A stretch of DNA of 64,000 bases. Origin: Malurus cyaneus samueli (taxonomy: Eukaryota > Chordata > Aves > Passeriformes > Maluridae). The translations under genes were made by a program, and so were the position numbers. The DNA lies in NCBI GenBank assembly GCA_009741485.1, contig CM019216.1, positions 49,209,248 through 49,273,247 of the forward strand, written 5' to 3'. This document shows positions 23,101-37,800 of this stretch, piece by piece (position 1 is the stretch's first letter; the number at the start of each line of letters is the position of its first letter). The notes below the pieces were generated by a model that was not told the origin of the DNA, did no database searches, and was given only the letters and a program-made list of their open reading frames with translations.

Positions 23101-26100
23101 TTCTCTGAAACTTCCTCTCTGTTCTGCAATGGCACATTGAAAACATTACCATTGCTGCTCCAAGTCACAGGAATGAAGGATCTCCTGTGAGGAACCAAAC
23201 CTTCATCGCACTGACAGCATATCAAATGCCAGAAGTCCTCGGTGGGTTCTGTTTAAATGAAGGTCAGAGAACAAGGGTAAGAAGAGCAGGTTGTTTATCA
23301 GGTACTGCTGAGCAATGACTCTTCTCTGCAGGGACATCGTGCTACCTTGGCTGACTCCAGAGATCACTGGGGTGGCATGGAGTTAACTGGGTGTCACTGA
23401 GAGCATCAGTCCCTTGGAAACAGGATGGCATCTCAGCAGAGCCAGGCACTGTCCATCAGCCCATGCACTGCAGGGCAGCTGGGGTACACCAAGCACTACT
23501 GTACCTGGGGGTGCAGCTGCTGTGCCCTGAACTCATGTCAAAAGTGACACAAGTCATCTTCAAATTCTGCTTCAGACCTCTGCTGTCCTCCTGCCTCTTT
23601 CTGCCTGCAGCTACAGAAGTAACACAAGGGCTTGTGCCTGTCAGCTTTGCAGAATATTTAACACAAACATCTCACACTGTGATTCTTGCTAGAAATGCCA
23701 CAAGGGGGAAGAATTGGGTTATTTACAGGGCAGCATTTACTTGAAACATTTGGTTTTTTCAGTCAGATTAAGACTGTTATTGCTCCTCAAAATTTGTTGG
23801 GTGAGGCAGAGAAGGAAAGAGGAGAATGGATAGAATGAAACTAATCCCTAAAATACAAGGAAAACTCAATCATCTCTAGTTTTGTATCTAGATGGGGCAT
23901 AGTGAAGTTTTTCATTGTATTGGTTAAAAAAAAAAGCCTATGCCAAATCAATCCCTTTCAAAAGGGCTCTTAAGCAAACTGTTTTTTGTTAAGTTTTCTA
24001 TTGATCTGTTCAGCAAGGTTTAGCAGACTGCCCAGCTCTACACCTGACATTACATCCTCTGGCTTTAATAATGAATCACTGAAACCAGGCAGAGTAAGGC
24101 AGTGCCATTGAAGTGCCTGCAGGTTCACTGGGTCGAATTCTTGTTTTAAAAGTTTTTTCCTCCTCACTCCAATGGCATCTAAGCACCTGGGTGGAAAATG
24201 CAAATCCTAGTCACACGTTTCAGGTTCAATTCCAGGCAGCAGTGCTTGCTTTGCCAGCAGAGCAGTACCATGTGCTAACAGTGCTCCAGAGCACATCCAG
24301 ATCACCATGTGGAGCTGGGTTTTTAGAGAAAAGAAGCAGAGGCCAAAGCAATCTTCTGCTTCAAATTAGCACATGGGCTTCACAGCCACAAAGCCACAAG
24401 TGTGAGTAATGTGTGTATGGGTACGTGAGCATTGTTGGGCTTATGGGTTGACAGAATGAAGACATGCTTCCATGGCAGTGTCATTTGGATGCTCTTGGAT
24501 ATCTGAGCAGTGCAGGGAGACGGCATAATGAAACACAGAGTGCGAATTGCTTTAAAATAACCTTGGATGTTCCCAAACTTTTGCCTGTGTGGTTTGAAAA
24601 AAAAAGAGAAGCACTGAACTAGCATTCCTAGGAAATGAATAAACTCTTGCAGCCCGATCAGGAAGGCAAACATAACATTTTCTCTCCTCAGGAAGTAGCG
24701 AAAGCTGACTTCATGCTGCAAAACATAACCAGGGGTGTTTGTCGTAAGTTAAAAATCAATGAACTCCAGCTGTTCCCCTGGTCCTGGAAGCTTCCTTTCC
24801 AATGAAGAAATATTTTTTTCTTGGAGGAACATTCCAGAAAGCAGACTTCACCCTCAGTGACAGTGTGGAAAGTCAAATTGGATGGAGCATAACTTTCCAA
24901 GCAAGTAGACAGGCTTTCTGATGAGCCCTTAAAATAAATTGCTGAATGAGAATTTAGCCTGATTTTTGCAACTAGAAAAGCAGCAGATGAGACTTCTCTC
25001 TTCTTTTGAATAGAGGTCCAACCTCCATTTCAGAAGGTGTCTTCTGGTTTGTCAAGGGGCACTTTCTCTTACCAGGGCATCATGCTGAAATATGCAGAAG
25101 ACAAACCAACCTATCTGGCATGAACCAGACCAGCCTTAGGGTGTCTATCAAGCAAAACATTTACTTATCTAACCAAGAAAGTATCTCACTAACCAGAACA
25201 GAAGGAACTTTTCAGGATTTGGCTTCTCCATCTTCCAGTCTGCGTCTGCTTCCTCTTCATCATTCAAGAAAATCTTCTGATTAAGTGTCTTGCCTCCATG
25301 CAGAATTAAAGATGATTTAAGTCCCCTTTGAACAGGAGGAGTTGCTTTATTGGTAGACGGCATGTTAGGAATCTGGATCTCCAGTTCTGCTGTTTATTCC
25401 ATGTGAACATTGCAATAAACCTGTGTGATGTTAAAGAGAGGAAATTAAATACAAACTATGCACCCAAGCAATCAATCTGACAGAACTCTATTTACTGTTG
25501 GAAAAATGTCCCACATGCAGCCTGTTTGGGTGGAAAAGAAATTATTTCATAGGTTCTGGAGTTCCTCATGCCTATTGATGTCAATGTCTCCCAAGAGACA
25601 AAAATAATCAAAATTCTAGTGGGATTTTCATGACAGAGTTGGAACCAGCCAGCCTTTAGAAACAATCATGTCACTCCTAAGAGCAAGCACAGCAAGAAGC
25701 AGTATGAGGGGGAATGGCTTCTGTGTCCAGTTCTACTAATGTCAGTACATGGGTGAATTTAGCAAAGGAGCACAGTAATAAAAATTCACCTGTACTGCAG
25801 CAAATGAAAATCAATTTTGCAGAGCTGTTTGGTTGCTAGCAGTTATTCACATGTTGTGAGTAAATAATTGTGTCAACAGGAAAGAAGACAAGGGAAGTCA
25901 CAGTTAAATCTAAATTTCACATTCTTCTTGTAAGAAATGTAAAACCAGAATAATTTCTAAAGGAATATTCCTGAAATTTCCTGAAATATTTATGAGATTT
26001 CCCTCTATCTTGCATTTATTCAAAGAATCCACAACTGCAAATTTGAGCCATGACTTCCCAGCTGCACACGTCTTCTAATGAATTAAAATGCAGTGTTTCA

Positions 26101-26854
26101 CAATTGTTATCTTCTAATGGTGCAGCCACAGGATTACATGTTTTCACCTACAATGCTGAATTTATGAACTGCATTTTCTGTATTGGTAAGTGTAAGTTAA
26201 GTGCATTGATTTGCATGGAAAAGCTATTAAAAATGGGAGAGGGCTTATTCCCTCAGTGTCGTTGGGCTGCACCTTTCTTGTAAAGCTAACCCTTGTCCCA
26301 ACCTAGCAAAATAAGGAGCACTTGCCCACAAAACACATTTTTCTGATGTCATGGATTTGGATTTAGTAATCTTACTTTGGAATATGCTACTATGATTGAA
26401 TCCAATTTAGGGAACTAATTAAAAGGACTATTTTCAAACTGTAACCAGTGCTCTGTAAACAAAGCACAACAATTTCACCATCAACATATGCACAAAATAT
26501 TCCAGAAAACAGTAAAATAATGTATTTTTCTTAAAAAGGTTCAAGTAGGATTTTAAAACGTCCAAATAAGCATAGAAAAAAAAAAAAACAACAAAAAATC
26601 AATGGCCTTCTGTCAGTATCTCTGAGAAGTCATTATATACTTGAGAAAATCCCAAATCCAGAAGTATTCAAATACACAGAATACAGAAGAAGATTCGAGT
26701 AATGATAGGCCAGCTGCCCTGATATTACATTCAATGTGGGATGTGTGGATGGTGTCAAGACCATGGGGTGTCAAGTCATGAAAGATATTTAGTGTGAGAC
26801 AGCCCTGATTTCACCCACAGAAGAGTTTAGTTATCAACAGAAATATGCACATAC
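20163..26854. other. Intergenic, no gene recognised
   Basis: About 6.7 kb without a recognisable exon, RNA gene or clear mobile element. The open frames are short, unrelated to proteins I know, and lack splice-flanked conserved structure. A short A-rich patch lies at 26578-26597. Confidence 0.55.
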
Positions 26855-26958
26855 AGAATCCTGGAATCATAGATTCATTAGCTCAGAAAGACCCTTTAAA
26901 TTTTCAAGTCCAACCATTAACCCAGCACTGCCTAGTCCAACACTAAACCATGTCCCAC
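26855..26958 (-). mobile_element. CR1 LINE 3'-end fragment (older copy)
   Basis: Reading the plus strand, GAATCATAGATTC is followed by AGAAAGACCCTTTAAA and then CAAGTCCAACCATTAACCC, ending ACTAAACCATGTCCC. This is the reverse complement of the 3' end of a bird CR1 subfamily, so the element runs on the minus strand. It stops abruptly where a second CR1 begins. Confidence 0.85.
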
Positions 26959-26960
26959 AT

Positions 26961-27270
26961 GGAATGGTGGAATGGTTTGGGTTGGAAAGGACTTTAAAGA
27001 TCATCTAATTCCAATCCCTCTCTCATAGGCTGGGATGCCCCCCCACTAGATGAGGTTGCTCCCAGTCACATCCCACCTGGCACTGAACACCTCCAAGGAT
27101 AGTCCCACAATTTCTCTGGGTAACCTGTTCCAGTGCCTCACCACCCTCAAAGTAAAGAATCTCTTTCTAATATCTAATCTAACTCTTCTCTCGGTTTGAA
27201 GCCATTCCCCCTTGTCCTATCACTAGGGCATAGTCCTTGATAGCCTCTCTCCATCTCTCTTGTACTATTC
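26961..27270 (-). mobile_element. CR1 LINE 3'-end fragment (second copy)
   Basis: GAATGGTTTGGGTTGGAAAG at the left is the classic reverse-complement 3' end of avian CR1. It is followed in order by AAAGATCATCTAATTCCAA, CTAGATGAGGTTGCTC, CTCTGGGTAACCTGTTCCAG, TGCCTCACCACCCTC and TTTGAAGCCATTCCCCCTTG. Similarity fades after about 27270. The copy is 5'-truncated, minus-strand and clearly non-coding. Confidence 0.92.
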
Positions 27271-30200
27271 ACTGAAAATAGCTTCAACACAAACCTGCAA
27301 CGTTCCTCATTAAGGAAGAAGAGATGCAAGCCAGGCTAACAGACTGAAAAGCACTATGCTAGGGAATGAACAAACAAATATGCAAAAAAGTGAAATGACC
27401 TAAAGAATTCAATCATGACAAAAAGGCTGGCATGGTTTCATAGTGACACTTGATGAGAAAATACAAAAGATTTGATATATCTCTAACTGTTTAGATATAG
27501 TGCTACAGTAACAGTGGCTGGAAAATGAAGCCAAAGTAAGGAATGTGAGAAATCAGACATATATCCATAACCTGCCTTCGTGTATGTGCATGTGTGTGTA
27601 TGTGTGTGTATTTATATAGACCCAGCAATCCAGAACACACAGAATGGTAAGAGAGATTCTCCTCACTGTGGTCTTTAGCTTGTTCCAGAAGCCTGATGTA
27701 AACACATTACTCTTACATCAGAAATGAATTATTGTGCTCAGTACAGGAATAGTGGATGAGGTGTAATGACCTGTTGTTTTACAGGAAGCCAGTTTTGAAG
27801 ATTTAATCATTCCTTTAAATCACTGAAGCAACAAATTAGCCCTGTAAGCAGTACTATCAGCAACCATTATTCAAAAAGCCAATCCCAAGCTAAATTTTCA
27901 GTCAGCATAAATGCTCGCGTTTTGCAATGATGCCCCAAAATTGTTCTCTGTAAACACCATTATATGGGAAATTGTGGTCACTATTTAGAAGTCTGCAGTT
28001 CCTCTGTGCCCAATGAAAGATTAACTTCTGGATCTGCCATCCTTTTTTATTGATGTGTCTTTTTTCCTGTGGCTGATGACATAGCTTAGATAGGCATTGT
28101 GGACAGATTGAGTCAGGGACTGCCTGCAGCAGAAGGCTGCACCAGCTTTTTACAAGAGTAGATTTCTTATAAATTTTATTTGTGAATACTGATTCAATAC
28201 AATTAAGTTATGTGAAAATCACAAATGCAATTCGTCTAATCTAAACAGGTTTTCCATTTAAATGGCCAAGGAGCAGAGACAGGGAGAAAGGCAAAAGATA
28301 AAAATCAAAAGAGAGAGGCTATAAACTGCATCATCCTCAGTATATTACTAAGCAATCCTATCAGGCCTCTTCCTGCCTGTTACCCTAATGTCTTGTAATA
28401 GCAACAGTAAATCTTAAGAATATAAATCTTGATTCTATCTACTAAAGGGCTGACAGAGATGATGGACCCAAAAAGCCTGAAATTAACCACAAAGAAATTG
28501 GAAGCCAGGTGTGGGTTGATGGGAGTACCCAGAGTATGGTATCACTGTTTTAAATAAGACTCACAGGGCAGGAAGTTAATGACAGTCCAGGGTTGAAGCT
28601 GGATTTCACAGGCAGAGAGTAAAAGCCAGCAGCCATGGGATGGAGCAAGTTCAGAGCCTGTTTCCGCCTGCCCCAGTTTTCCTGACTGCTGGCTGCAATA
28701 GAAATGCTAGTGAGGAAACTGATCCAGACGTTCAAGGCAGAAAACAGCAGTTTAGGTTCTGATGCAGCAGAGGTACATAGTAAAACTGTCAAACTTGACT
28801 TGAGCTATTCCTTCTTCACTGGGTCCCACTCATTTTTATATTTTATTTTGCAGGACACAGAAGTTCACTGCCATTTCACAAACGTATGTCAGGAAGCCTC
28901 TCTCCTTTGAGGTCATTTTATTCAGGCAATGTAAATGTCAGCTGCCAGTTGTAAGTATTATTATTTATATGGAGCTGTCAAGGAGTGAGGGGGAAATTAT
29001 GCAGGAAAGCTCACTTCTGTCTTAGCTCTCAGAAAGGTCAGCTGAGCCTTTCAAAAAGGGCTGTCAAAGCCAAACCATATTTCAAAACCCATTCAGTAGA
29101 CACAGTGCAAGAAAGCACATGCTTTAAAGCCCACCAAGGTAGGGCTGAAGTGACTGGCTTCTTTTTCTGCTGTCAAAAAGCTCCATTAGTGACTACTTGT
29201 GGTGCAAGAACCCAAGGCAGCCAGAGAATGGACAGAGCTCATTCCAGTAACTGCATACAGCTGCATTTTATTTGCTTTGGGGACTACATTTTTTAGCCTT
29301 CTGTTTGACCTAACTTACATCTGAGCAAATTTCTTCCTCTGATGAATATCCCCACACATCCCCATTTCATCCTCCCTGAGCTGCCAGTACAGGTACAGAA
29401 ATGGGATCTGTCCCCAGTAAGATGTGAGTGAAGCCATACAGGAGGAGTGAATTCCTCCCTCCTGCTCCCCGCTTTCTGATCTGAGGGGAATTCTGAGCCA
29501 GACTGCATGGTTGCAGAACCTTGACCCTTTCAGCACAGCTACCATGTCTGTTTTTTTATTGGTGTGATCAGCTGTTCTTTTCTCCCTTAGCCCAGCTATG
29601 TTAGGATCTCTGAGTTGTGTCTACAAAATTCCGACAGAACATGCTGAGATGCAGGTGTGTTAAACTGTAAAGTAGCTTTCCATGTAAATTTAAGCCAAGT
29701 GTTGTTATGGGGCGAAGTCCTTTAAGGAACAATGAGATGTACTTTAAAATTGAAGAGCTTGTTTTTACTGCTGTTTCTGATTCTGCCATAGGAGGTCCTC
29801 AGGAGCAGGATTATCAGAGGACAAAAGACCATTTTGGATGAGGTTATCACATCTTGGAAAGTTCATGGCTTGTTTACTGATGAAGGTGTTTTCCCTTTGA
29901 CATGGATTTTGTCTTTGCTAGAGTATATTGAAAGCTGGGAAGATTTGCCAGAAGCTGTGCTGATGAGGGAGACAGAAATGCTGATTCTTTGCTTCCTCAA
30001 CTCTTTGCCTTCAGCTGTGCCACCTCTGGCCACCCCAGAAAAATGGATGTCTTCCTGCAGGAAGCAGAAGCCGGTCACCCTGGCACCTCATCCTTCAGCT
30101 GGAAAGAGGACACCTGCTAGGGCTTGACAGACCTGCCTAAAATTTGCCAGGGTTTCCTGCAAGGTGCAGGACTAGCCTACCACCCACCTATACCAACCTT

Positions 30201-31257
30201 CACCTCATCACCCATGAAATGGGACAAGTAGTGTTCACCCACCTCATATGCTGCCTCTTTTTAAGTCATCCTTGTGTGGGATGTACTTTACTTTAAGGGT
30301 TCATCCAAATATCAGACTTATCCTTTCCCCTCACCATGGCTGTTTTGGCTACTTATCCCCAAAGAATTTTGTCTGAAATTAATTGGTCGTCTACTTATTC
30401 CCTGGGAACACAGAACATCCTTATCTCCTCCATCCCTCTCCTTTTTCTTCATTCCCTCATTCTCCCTTTCGATTATCTTGGGCTCTTACTCTCTGGGCAC
30501 AGCACATGCGTTCTCGCAAGACTGCGGTTTCATGATAATTAGTACCAGACCTGAGCACTACCTGTCCAAAGAGGACAAATGAGAGCAAACAATCACATTC
30601 CTGCCAAATTAGCCCAGCACACTGCAGTGGTTTCTGGCAGCCTGAAGCTTTCACATGAGCTTCATATGAGGGAGATCAGTACCTGATGTGGTGTGAAGTT
30701 AAAACAGCTGATAAAAGCTGAACCTGGCAGCGTTCTCTGAACAAATGCAAAATGGAGGGTTTGTTACTATCATATTGGTTTGGGGGAGCTGGAGAGCTCT
30801 TGAACCAGTGCCGGAATCCCAAACTTCCTTAGTCTTAAAGGTTTCTTCACCCTTATCCATGTAAATACACCAGCTCCTTCACTTTTCCTTGCCTCTCTCT
30901 ACTGGTGGGCTGCACCCTTTCCCACATCCCTACCTGGCAATGCTGCTGTGGGGGTGACAATGGGTGACAAAGAAAAGCAATGCAGGGCAGAGAATGATGG
31001 AAAGGCTTTCACTGATTGTGCAACATCTGAAGTTTTAGTCAGCTGTTGCTCCCTCTATAATTAAGAAATAAATAAAAAGGATCAGGGCATTGAATCCAAT
31101 GGTTTTGGTCAAAGCAAGCACTGTACTGGTTCATGGAGGTGAATGCATAAAAGTCTTTGTGAACTCTGAGGCACTGCTTTTGTAATTAAAAGGAAAATCA
31201 AAATTGCACAACCCCCGCAGCCCTGATTTATTGAAAAGATGGATTTTTGGAATTTTT

Positions 31258-31290
31258 AAAAAAAAAGAAAAAAAAGAAAAAAAAAAAAAA
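31258..31290. repeat. A-rich tract
   Basis: A runs interrupted by two G residues. A simple low-complexity sequence with no recognisable retroposon body adjoining. Confidence 0.9.
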
Positions 31291-34200
31291 CCATAGAATT
31301 TAGGGGAGAGTTGTTACCAAGAGAAAATTTTCATATAAATTAGCTCTGGGCAGTTTTGTATGGTTATGTAAGAAGGGAAATTAATCCATTCAAGATGCCC
31401 ACTCAGACCTTTCTCATAAATAAAATAAAGCATCCAATCACATTTTAATGGTAGGAACCAAATATGTGTGTTGCAAGCTGGTCTGGCTGAGACTGAGTTA
31501 ACTTTTTAAGCTATTCCCTTGTGTTTCAGATGTTCTGATACACTTACCGCAGTGAAAAGACTGCAAATCACCCTTTTATGATAATCTGAGAGAACAAACC
31601 ACCACTTTACCTGGTTCTATGTGCTCTTTACCCATTTTCCTCACCTTGAAAGTTGCTTTGCAATTTTTTTTGCAAATAATCCAAAAGCCAGCAAAAATGT
31701 GAGTTGCGTTGGTAGAGGATCTGCAGTGTGTGGGGGAGTGTTTGTTTGCACAGAGAATATCCTGAGCAGGCAGTTTTTTATGTCCCTCTGGCTCTGCTTG
31801 TGCTCTGACAGCACTGATGGCGTAAATGCAGTAAATAAGTCTCAACAAAGGTCTTGTCTAAAGTTCGTGCAACACCTTTCTACAGCAGGGACCCTTCTGA
31901 CAATCCTTTTCTGCAGAGAGCAAACCAACATGGACAGCACTGTCCTGCTATAGGATTTTTGGTGCAAAGATCAGGTAGACATGAAAGCAAAAGCTGTGGG
32001 GAGAAAGGGAAAAAACAATTCGCCACGGAAATAACAGGTAAGACAAGAAGGAAGGGTTTTAAAAGAAGTGCAGTGGATGTCTGGTTTAGGCCTTGGAGAA
32101 AAGTCTCCCAGTATCAGGGATAACAGGGCATGGGAAGGGAGCTCTCTGAGGCAGTTCAAGTCTGGCTAACTTTGCCTTGATATTTGAGATTCTTCCTGAA
32201 GCTGTTTCCATCTCTATTCCCTATCATTTTATGAGCTATTGCAGAATGCAGATAGCTTTTCCTGGTATTAAACTAGCCTGAACAGTGAAACTGTCCTCTG
32301 TTTCAGGCCTTGTGCCATACAAATACAATTTTTCTTCTATTAAACCTCAGAGCCTCTGGGATTTTCCCATATGCAAATAGCTTTTGTGTCATTCTCTTAT
32401 GCCTGTACTTCACAGGGAATTCCTGGCTGAGCAGGTAGTCATGCATTAACCAACCAGCAAAATTTCACAGAAAGTATAGCTAAGGTTCATGTCACCCACA
32501 TGTGACCATGTAGCTCATTCAAGTTATTAAGCTAATGAGAGAAGTAATGACAGCTCTATGGCAAAGCCACAAGCATGCAAACTCACAGGGTCTCTTTGCT
32601 GAAGAGAAGATGAGCTAGCCCAGTGCTTTCCAACTTATTTTGTGTTCAGTTCACCAGGCATTTTCCACAGGAGAAAGAAACTTTTTTTCCTAATTTTCCT
32701 TACCTTGCTTTTCCTTCTCTGAACCCCTCAAGAGTGATGCACACTTTTTGTTGTCCCAGGTGCTGCCATGGGAGACACCTAGTTCAAACTACATTTCTGA
32801 GCTAATTGGAAATACTGGGATGCAGAAGGAGAAGAAATGGCCTGGCGGTTTCCATGGCAATTCCCTAGTCTATTAAAAATAATCAATATAACTATAGTAA
32901 CGAGTAGCAACTCATTAACACCAAGCAGGAAAGCAGAGAGCAGGTTCATGCTGCCCATAACATACCAACATGATGTTCTTGAGATACTGAAGTGGAAACA
33001 GCAAAACAGAAAACTGCATTTGACCTGATTTCTAGTTTTTGAAATGTTTCTGCTCCAGAAACATTCCTGAGATGAGCAAGAATTGCTTGCTGTCAGCATC
33101 TCTGAAAAGCATGGTCCAAACAAGCATGTGCACGAACAGAGAATCAGGACGTGGGCCATGGCACACACCTCCTGTCATGCATGCACAGGGTTGTTTACAG
33201 TCTGTTTCAGTCACTACATCTCCATTTCGAATGAGATGCCAGAGCCCAGACCATTTTCCAAGAACACTTATGTGAGTACAGAAAGACCTATAAAACCAGA
33301 TTAATATCTCAGGAAGCTGAAGACATTATAACCTTTACAGTTATGAAGTAAGCAAAAGCAGTTTTCACATTTGTAAGCAGAGATTTTCAAGAGATGTTGA
33401 GGTAAGCTGGGAATTTTTCCTGTCATATTCATACTGTTTTTTTCTTGTTCAATAGAGCTCATTAGATCCATGCTGTGTTTTAATGTTGTTAAGTGATTTC
33501 CGCTATATTTTCATGGAACAAATGCCGTTTCTTCCTGCTGGCTATCCAAAAGAGCTTGCTGCATGGGTCATCTGATTTTCACAGAATTTTACTTTCCTGC
33601 TGTCTTTAAAGGAGTCCCTTCTATGGCCAAGGAGCACCACAAGCAGGCTTTTCACCACCTCTCTAGTATGTTTGCAGGGCTACCACACCCTCCATGCACG
33701 CTGCCACCCCATCTCTTTGAACATGACATGAAAACGTGGCTTTTCAGTGTCACATGCAGTCAACAAGATATTTGGAACGCAGGGAAAGAGTATGTAGCTG
33801 TTGTTAAACAGCTAATGCTTTTTAAAGCTTTCGACGCACTTTAGCACAGAGAAATTCCTTAGGAGGAGAGCTCCAGCGCCTGGTGTCAGCATGTGCCATC
33901 TGCTGAACTCTGGGGTGCGAAAACACAGCAGCTTTTGTTAGGGATGCGCATCCCATGGGCACCAGCAGAAAGGCACTGGCACAGCTGGCGGGTGGCTTTC
34001 CATGCAGGCAGCAGGACCAGACACAGAAGGGTTTGTGACAAGCCACACTCGCTGTCTGTCCACGGTACACGGCCGCGCCCTCCGCCACCCGCCCCCGTGC
34101 CCTCTGCGCTTCAGCCGAGAGCCTCCAGGGACAGCAGCTGCAGGGATGAGCCAAAAAATCCCACCGGCAATGCCACCTGCGTCTCTTTTTTATGTGCAGG

Positions 34201-34831
34201 CTTTCTTCCCCGGTGTGAGGATTGGGACAAGCTGTGAACTGGATACCTGGAATTCAAACACTCATTTTAATGCCATATAAGGCATTAAAAGCAGCATCAC
34301 GCTATCAGGTAAAGCTCATGACACCAACACACCTCATGGAAAAACTTCCCTGCTCTCAGTCTTGCTCTCATGGCACTACTTGCATGCAATAAGCTCTCTG
34401 CTCTGTGAATTTGGCAGTATTGGTGGATGCAGAGAGTTGGCTCCTTTAGGGGCTGAATTCCCTTGTCTTGGTTCAGCCTGTGAGGCAGGAGAAGCCAAGC
34501 TAGTGGGAAGTGGCTGGAAACCAGTGCCTTTCCAGGTGCCCTGTGCCCAGCAGGGACCTCTGTTCCCCCGGGCAGAGTGGGGAGACACTGCTCCTGTGGC
34601 AGGAGAGAGCCTCCTCCTCCTCTCAGCTCCCACTCTGGGAATTCAGCCCATCCAGCAGCACTCCAATACCGGGCTGGCTCAAATCCACTGGAGAAAGGGC
34701 ACCTTGGCTCCCTACGTGCTACCCAGGCACGTGTGTACAGCACCCAAGCTCTGTTCCACCCATCGGCAGGCAGTGCTGCAAACACAGCTTGGTTAAATCC
34801 TTATTACACTTATCCTCCCCAGTGACAGCTA

Positions 34832-34868
34832 ATAAACAAAAAAAAAAAATAAAAAACCAAAAAAAAAC
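34832..34868. repeat. A-rich tract
   Basis: A runs interrupted by C, T and CC. Low complexity, with no gene evidence. Confidence 0.85.
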
Positions 34869-37800
34869 TAGAATGGTCCTTTAAAAATAGTTCTGCTGTA
34901 AGAACATGTGGTTGTAATTACTGCCTTTATGGACAAGTCCATTCTTTTTCTTTTCTTCCATCTCTGTGTAATAGGAAATGTGCCAGTTTTCAAACATTCT
35001 GCTTCATTACTATTGGAAGGAAGTTTCCAAAAATCAGAGTTTGTTTAACACAGGTTCCTGGGTCCATCCTGAGAGTCATCTCAAAAGCTGGGCTGGAACA
35101 GATCTGCGTGAAGTTAAGTTTCTAAAAGTCCTGGGCTGTTCTTTGCCTCTTCACTTGCCTTCTTTGTTTATCTCTATTACAATGTTGTCCTGCATGCTTT
35201 CTTTCCCTTTTTCTTCTTACACAAAGTCCAACATCCCCTCACCTTCCTCCCATTACCTTTTCTCTCTTGCCCACAACTTTCAGTACTCACGCTGTCTCCA
35301 CTTCTGGCGTGCTCCCCAGGTACTTCTGTCACCCCAGAGAACTTCTTTTCTGTCCCAAAACCTGATTTCCCTTCTGGGTGTCTGAAATCATTCTCACTCT
35401 TAATTTCCCCACTTCTGTCCTCCTTTCCATGGTTTCCCATGTCATCATCTTTCCCCTTCCTTCCTTCCTTCTTCCTTACTGTGTCCCCCAGCTCTCCATC
35501 TCTCTGCTCAGCTGCCCTCCAGCATCCCACTCTGTGTCCTTTTATCGCCCTGTGGCCTTTCCTTGTGGATCTCCCCCTCCCACTCCCCACTGCCTCCACC
35601 CACCACCTTCAGCCCTCTCCTGTGCCTTCTTTGGTTGCTGCCCAGGCTGAGGTCCCCATCCAGGAGTGCCCCATCACTCTCCCCTTCATTAGCTCATGCT
35701 TCAATGGGGCTGGAACCAATGTGACACAGGCTGTGTCCAGGACTGTGAGATCGGAGTGGCTTCCTGAGGGGCTGCTGCTGTGCTGGAGTGTTGGCACTCA
35801 CTTTCTACCCCACCCTGACAAGGGGAGCCACTGTCAGAGCCAGCAGGCACAGGGCAGCACGGGCTCCAGATCTACCATGAGAGGTTCGTTTGCAATGGAA
35901 ATAATCCTGCTGAATTAAGGGAAGCTTCCTCTTCCAAAAAACACACAAGATTTCAATATTAGATGGGGAAAAGTGGCTGAAGTAACACAACTCACGTAAT
36001 GCCTTTGAACTTTTGAGGTTTTGGCACAATGTCCATGGGCAGGGTGTTGCATTCAGCTACCAAACCAGTCCCTCTTGCAAGGCTAAAACCACTCCTGCTA
36101 CTGCTGCTAGGGGTAACTACAGAGCCCTGCCTGCTTCCTGAGAATTTGGGAGTGAAATGCAAATAATGGATTATCAGAACACTAAGGACAGAGACTTGTT
36201 TTCATTATCCTCTCACACACAATGATTCCGTTCAGGCATAGTATGTAATGCCACTCACCACCTTCATTCCCATATCATTTTTTTACAAGAAAGATAGTCT
36301 AGCAGATTTGCATGAGGCTTGATAATCTAGGACAGGGGAATGCTGGACAGGCACTGGAGAACACAGAAAATTAAAATGCTTTTTTTTGTGGCAGTATTTT
36401 TGGTTTAGAGACTTGGGGATTACTTATTAAAATTTTTATTATTTTTGGAGGCATGAAGACTGACAAAACCTGAAAATGCAAATGTCTGTGTTTACAATAT
36501 TTCTAGGTTCAAGAACTCAACAATTTTTTTAGGGAAAATCTGATCAGATACAATGCAAAGCTTGCATCTGCCACCTTTGGTGAAACCACATTGTCACAGA
36601 GCTCTCACATGCATAGACATGTGAGCAGACACTGTCAGACACTGTCAGAGTGCTTCACTCAGATAAATACAGTCACTGCACCCCATGAATTTAATTCCTA
36701 GTATTGGCAGGGCCAGAGCTGATCATTAATTCATACATTTATGTATGAGGAGAGAATTTAGAAGAGAGCAGGAAAATTTGAAAGTTAATGGAAAATATTG
36801 GAAGAGTAACTGTACATGCTTCTAAATTTCCAATATTGTTTTCTTTATTGACATAATTTATTATCAGAACGTACTGGCTCAAGCTGGTTTGAATTTCTGG
36901 GAAGTTCTCTGGCCTCTGACTGACCATCATGGGCAATCTCAAGTCTGTGCACACACCGACATTCCAAGTGTGCACAGTTTTGCTGCAGTTCAAAACAGCT
37001 TCAAGAAACCAGGCAACCAGTCAGGGCCAAGGCAGCAAATGAATGGGCATGCAAGGAGAGGGTATTCAGGGCTGCAACAGGGAATGACACATCCCTGCTA
37101 GACAAAAACACAATGGAAAGAAACAAAGTATAGTGTAAAGAGAAAATCATTTGACCAGGCATGTACAAATGAAAAAGAAAACCAGAGTATAAAAGTTTGA
37201 AGAGGAGAAAAAAACACACAGATACAAATACAGGTATTGACCACAGGAATGCCCAGAGCACACAAGAGGTACTTGAAGGACTGAGCTTTGTGTAGATCAC
37301 AACCATGCTTGCTGAGTTAGAGTGAATTGCTGCCTTTTATATGAAAGGGAGAGAGGTATGTACAAGACTGCTCCCTCTCCTGCCACAGGGTGCTTATGCA
37401 GGGATTAGACATCAGGAAATCAGCCTCTGGAACATGTATCTTCTGGAGCACACAAGTCCTGACAGTTTTGGCCATCTACTAGGAGACTGCATGAGAGACA
37501 GACCTGAGAATGTGGTGGGCACTTCACCTGACTCAACAGGAGCAGACACCAGCTGCCATAAGCAAAATCACATGAAAACAAGACAAGCAACCAGTGAAGG
37601 CTACACAACATGTTGTAGTGCTGAAGTTTGCTGGGTCACAAGCTTTGGATCAGCATATGAGCTAAAGACAAATGTATGTTGACAGCAAAAATCAAAGAGA
37701 AATGATGATGGGCCTTCCTGGGAGGCGCAGAAACTGGGAAAAGAGCTCTCTGGTGTGGCAGGCCACAAAGCTGATGCTTGTTTCTATTTCAGTCTAAAGG

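Noticed and set aside
24210..24260. AGGTTCAATTCCAGGCAGC, resembling part of a MIR element.
   Set aside because: The flanking MIR blocks are not recognisable, so similarity this short is not evidence.
33893..35918. Cluster of 90-160 codon open frames in a GC-richer patch.
   Set aside because: Frames overlap on both strands, carry no known motif and lack conserved-looking exon boundaries. They are consistent with local composition.
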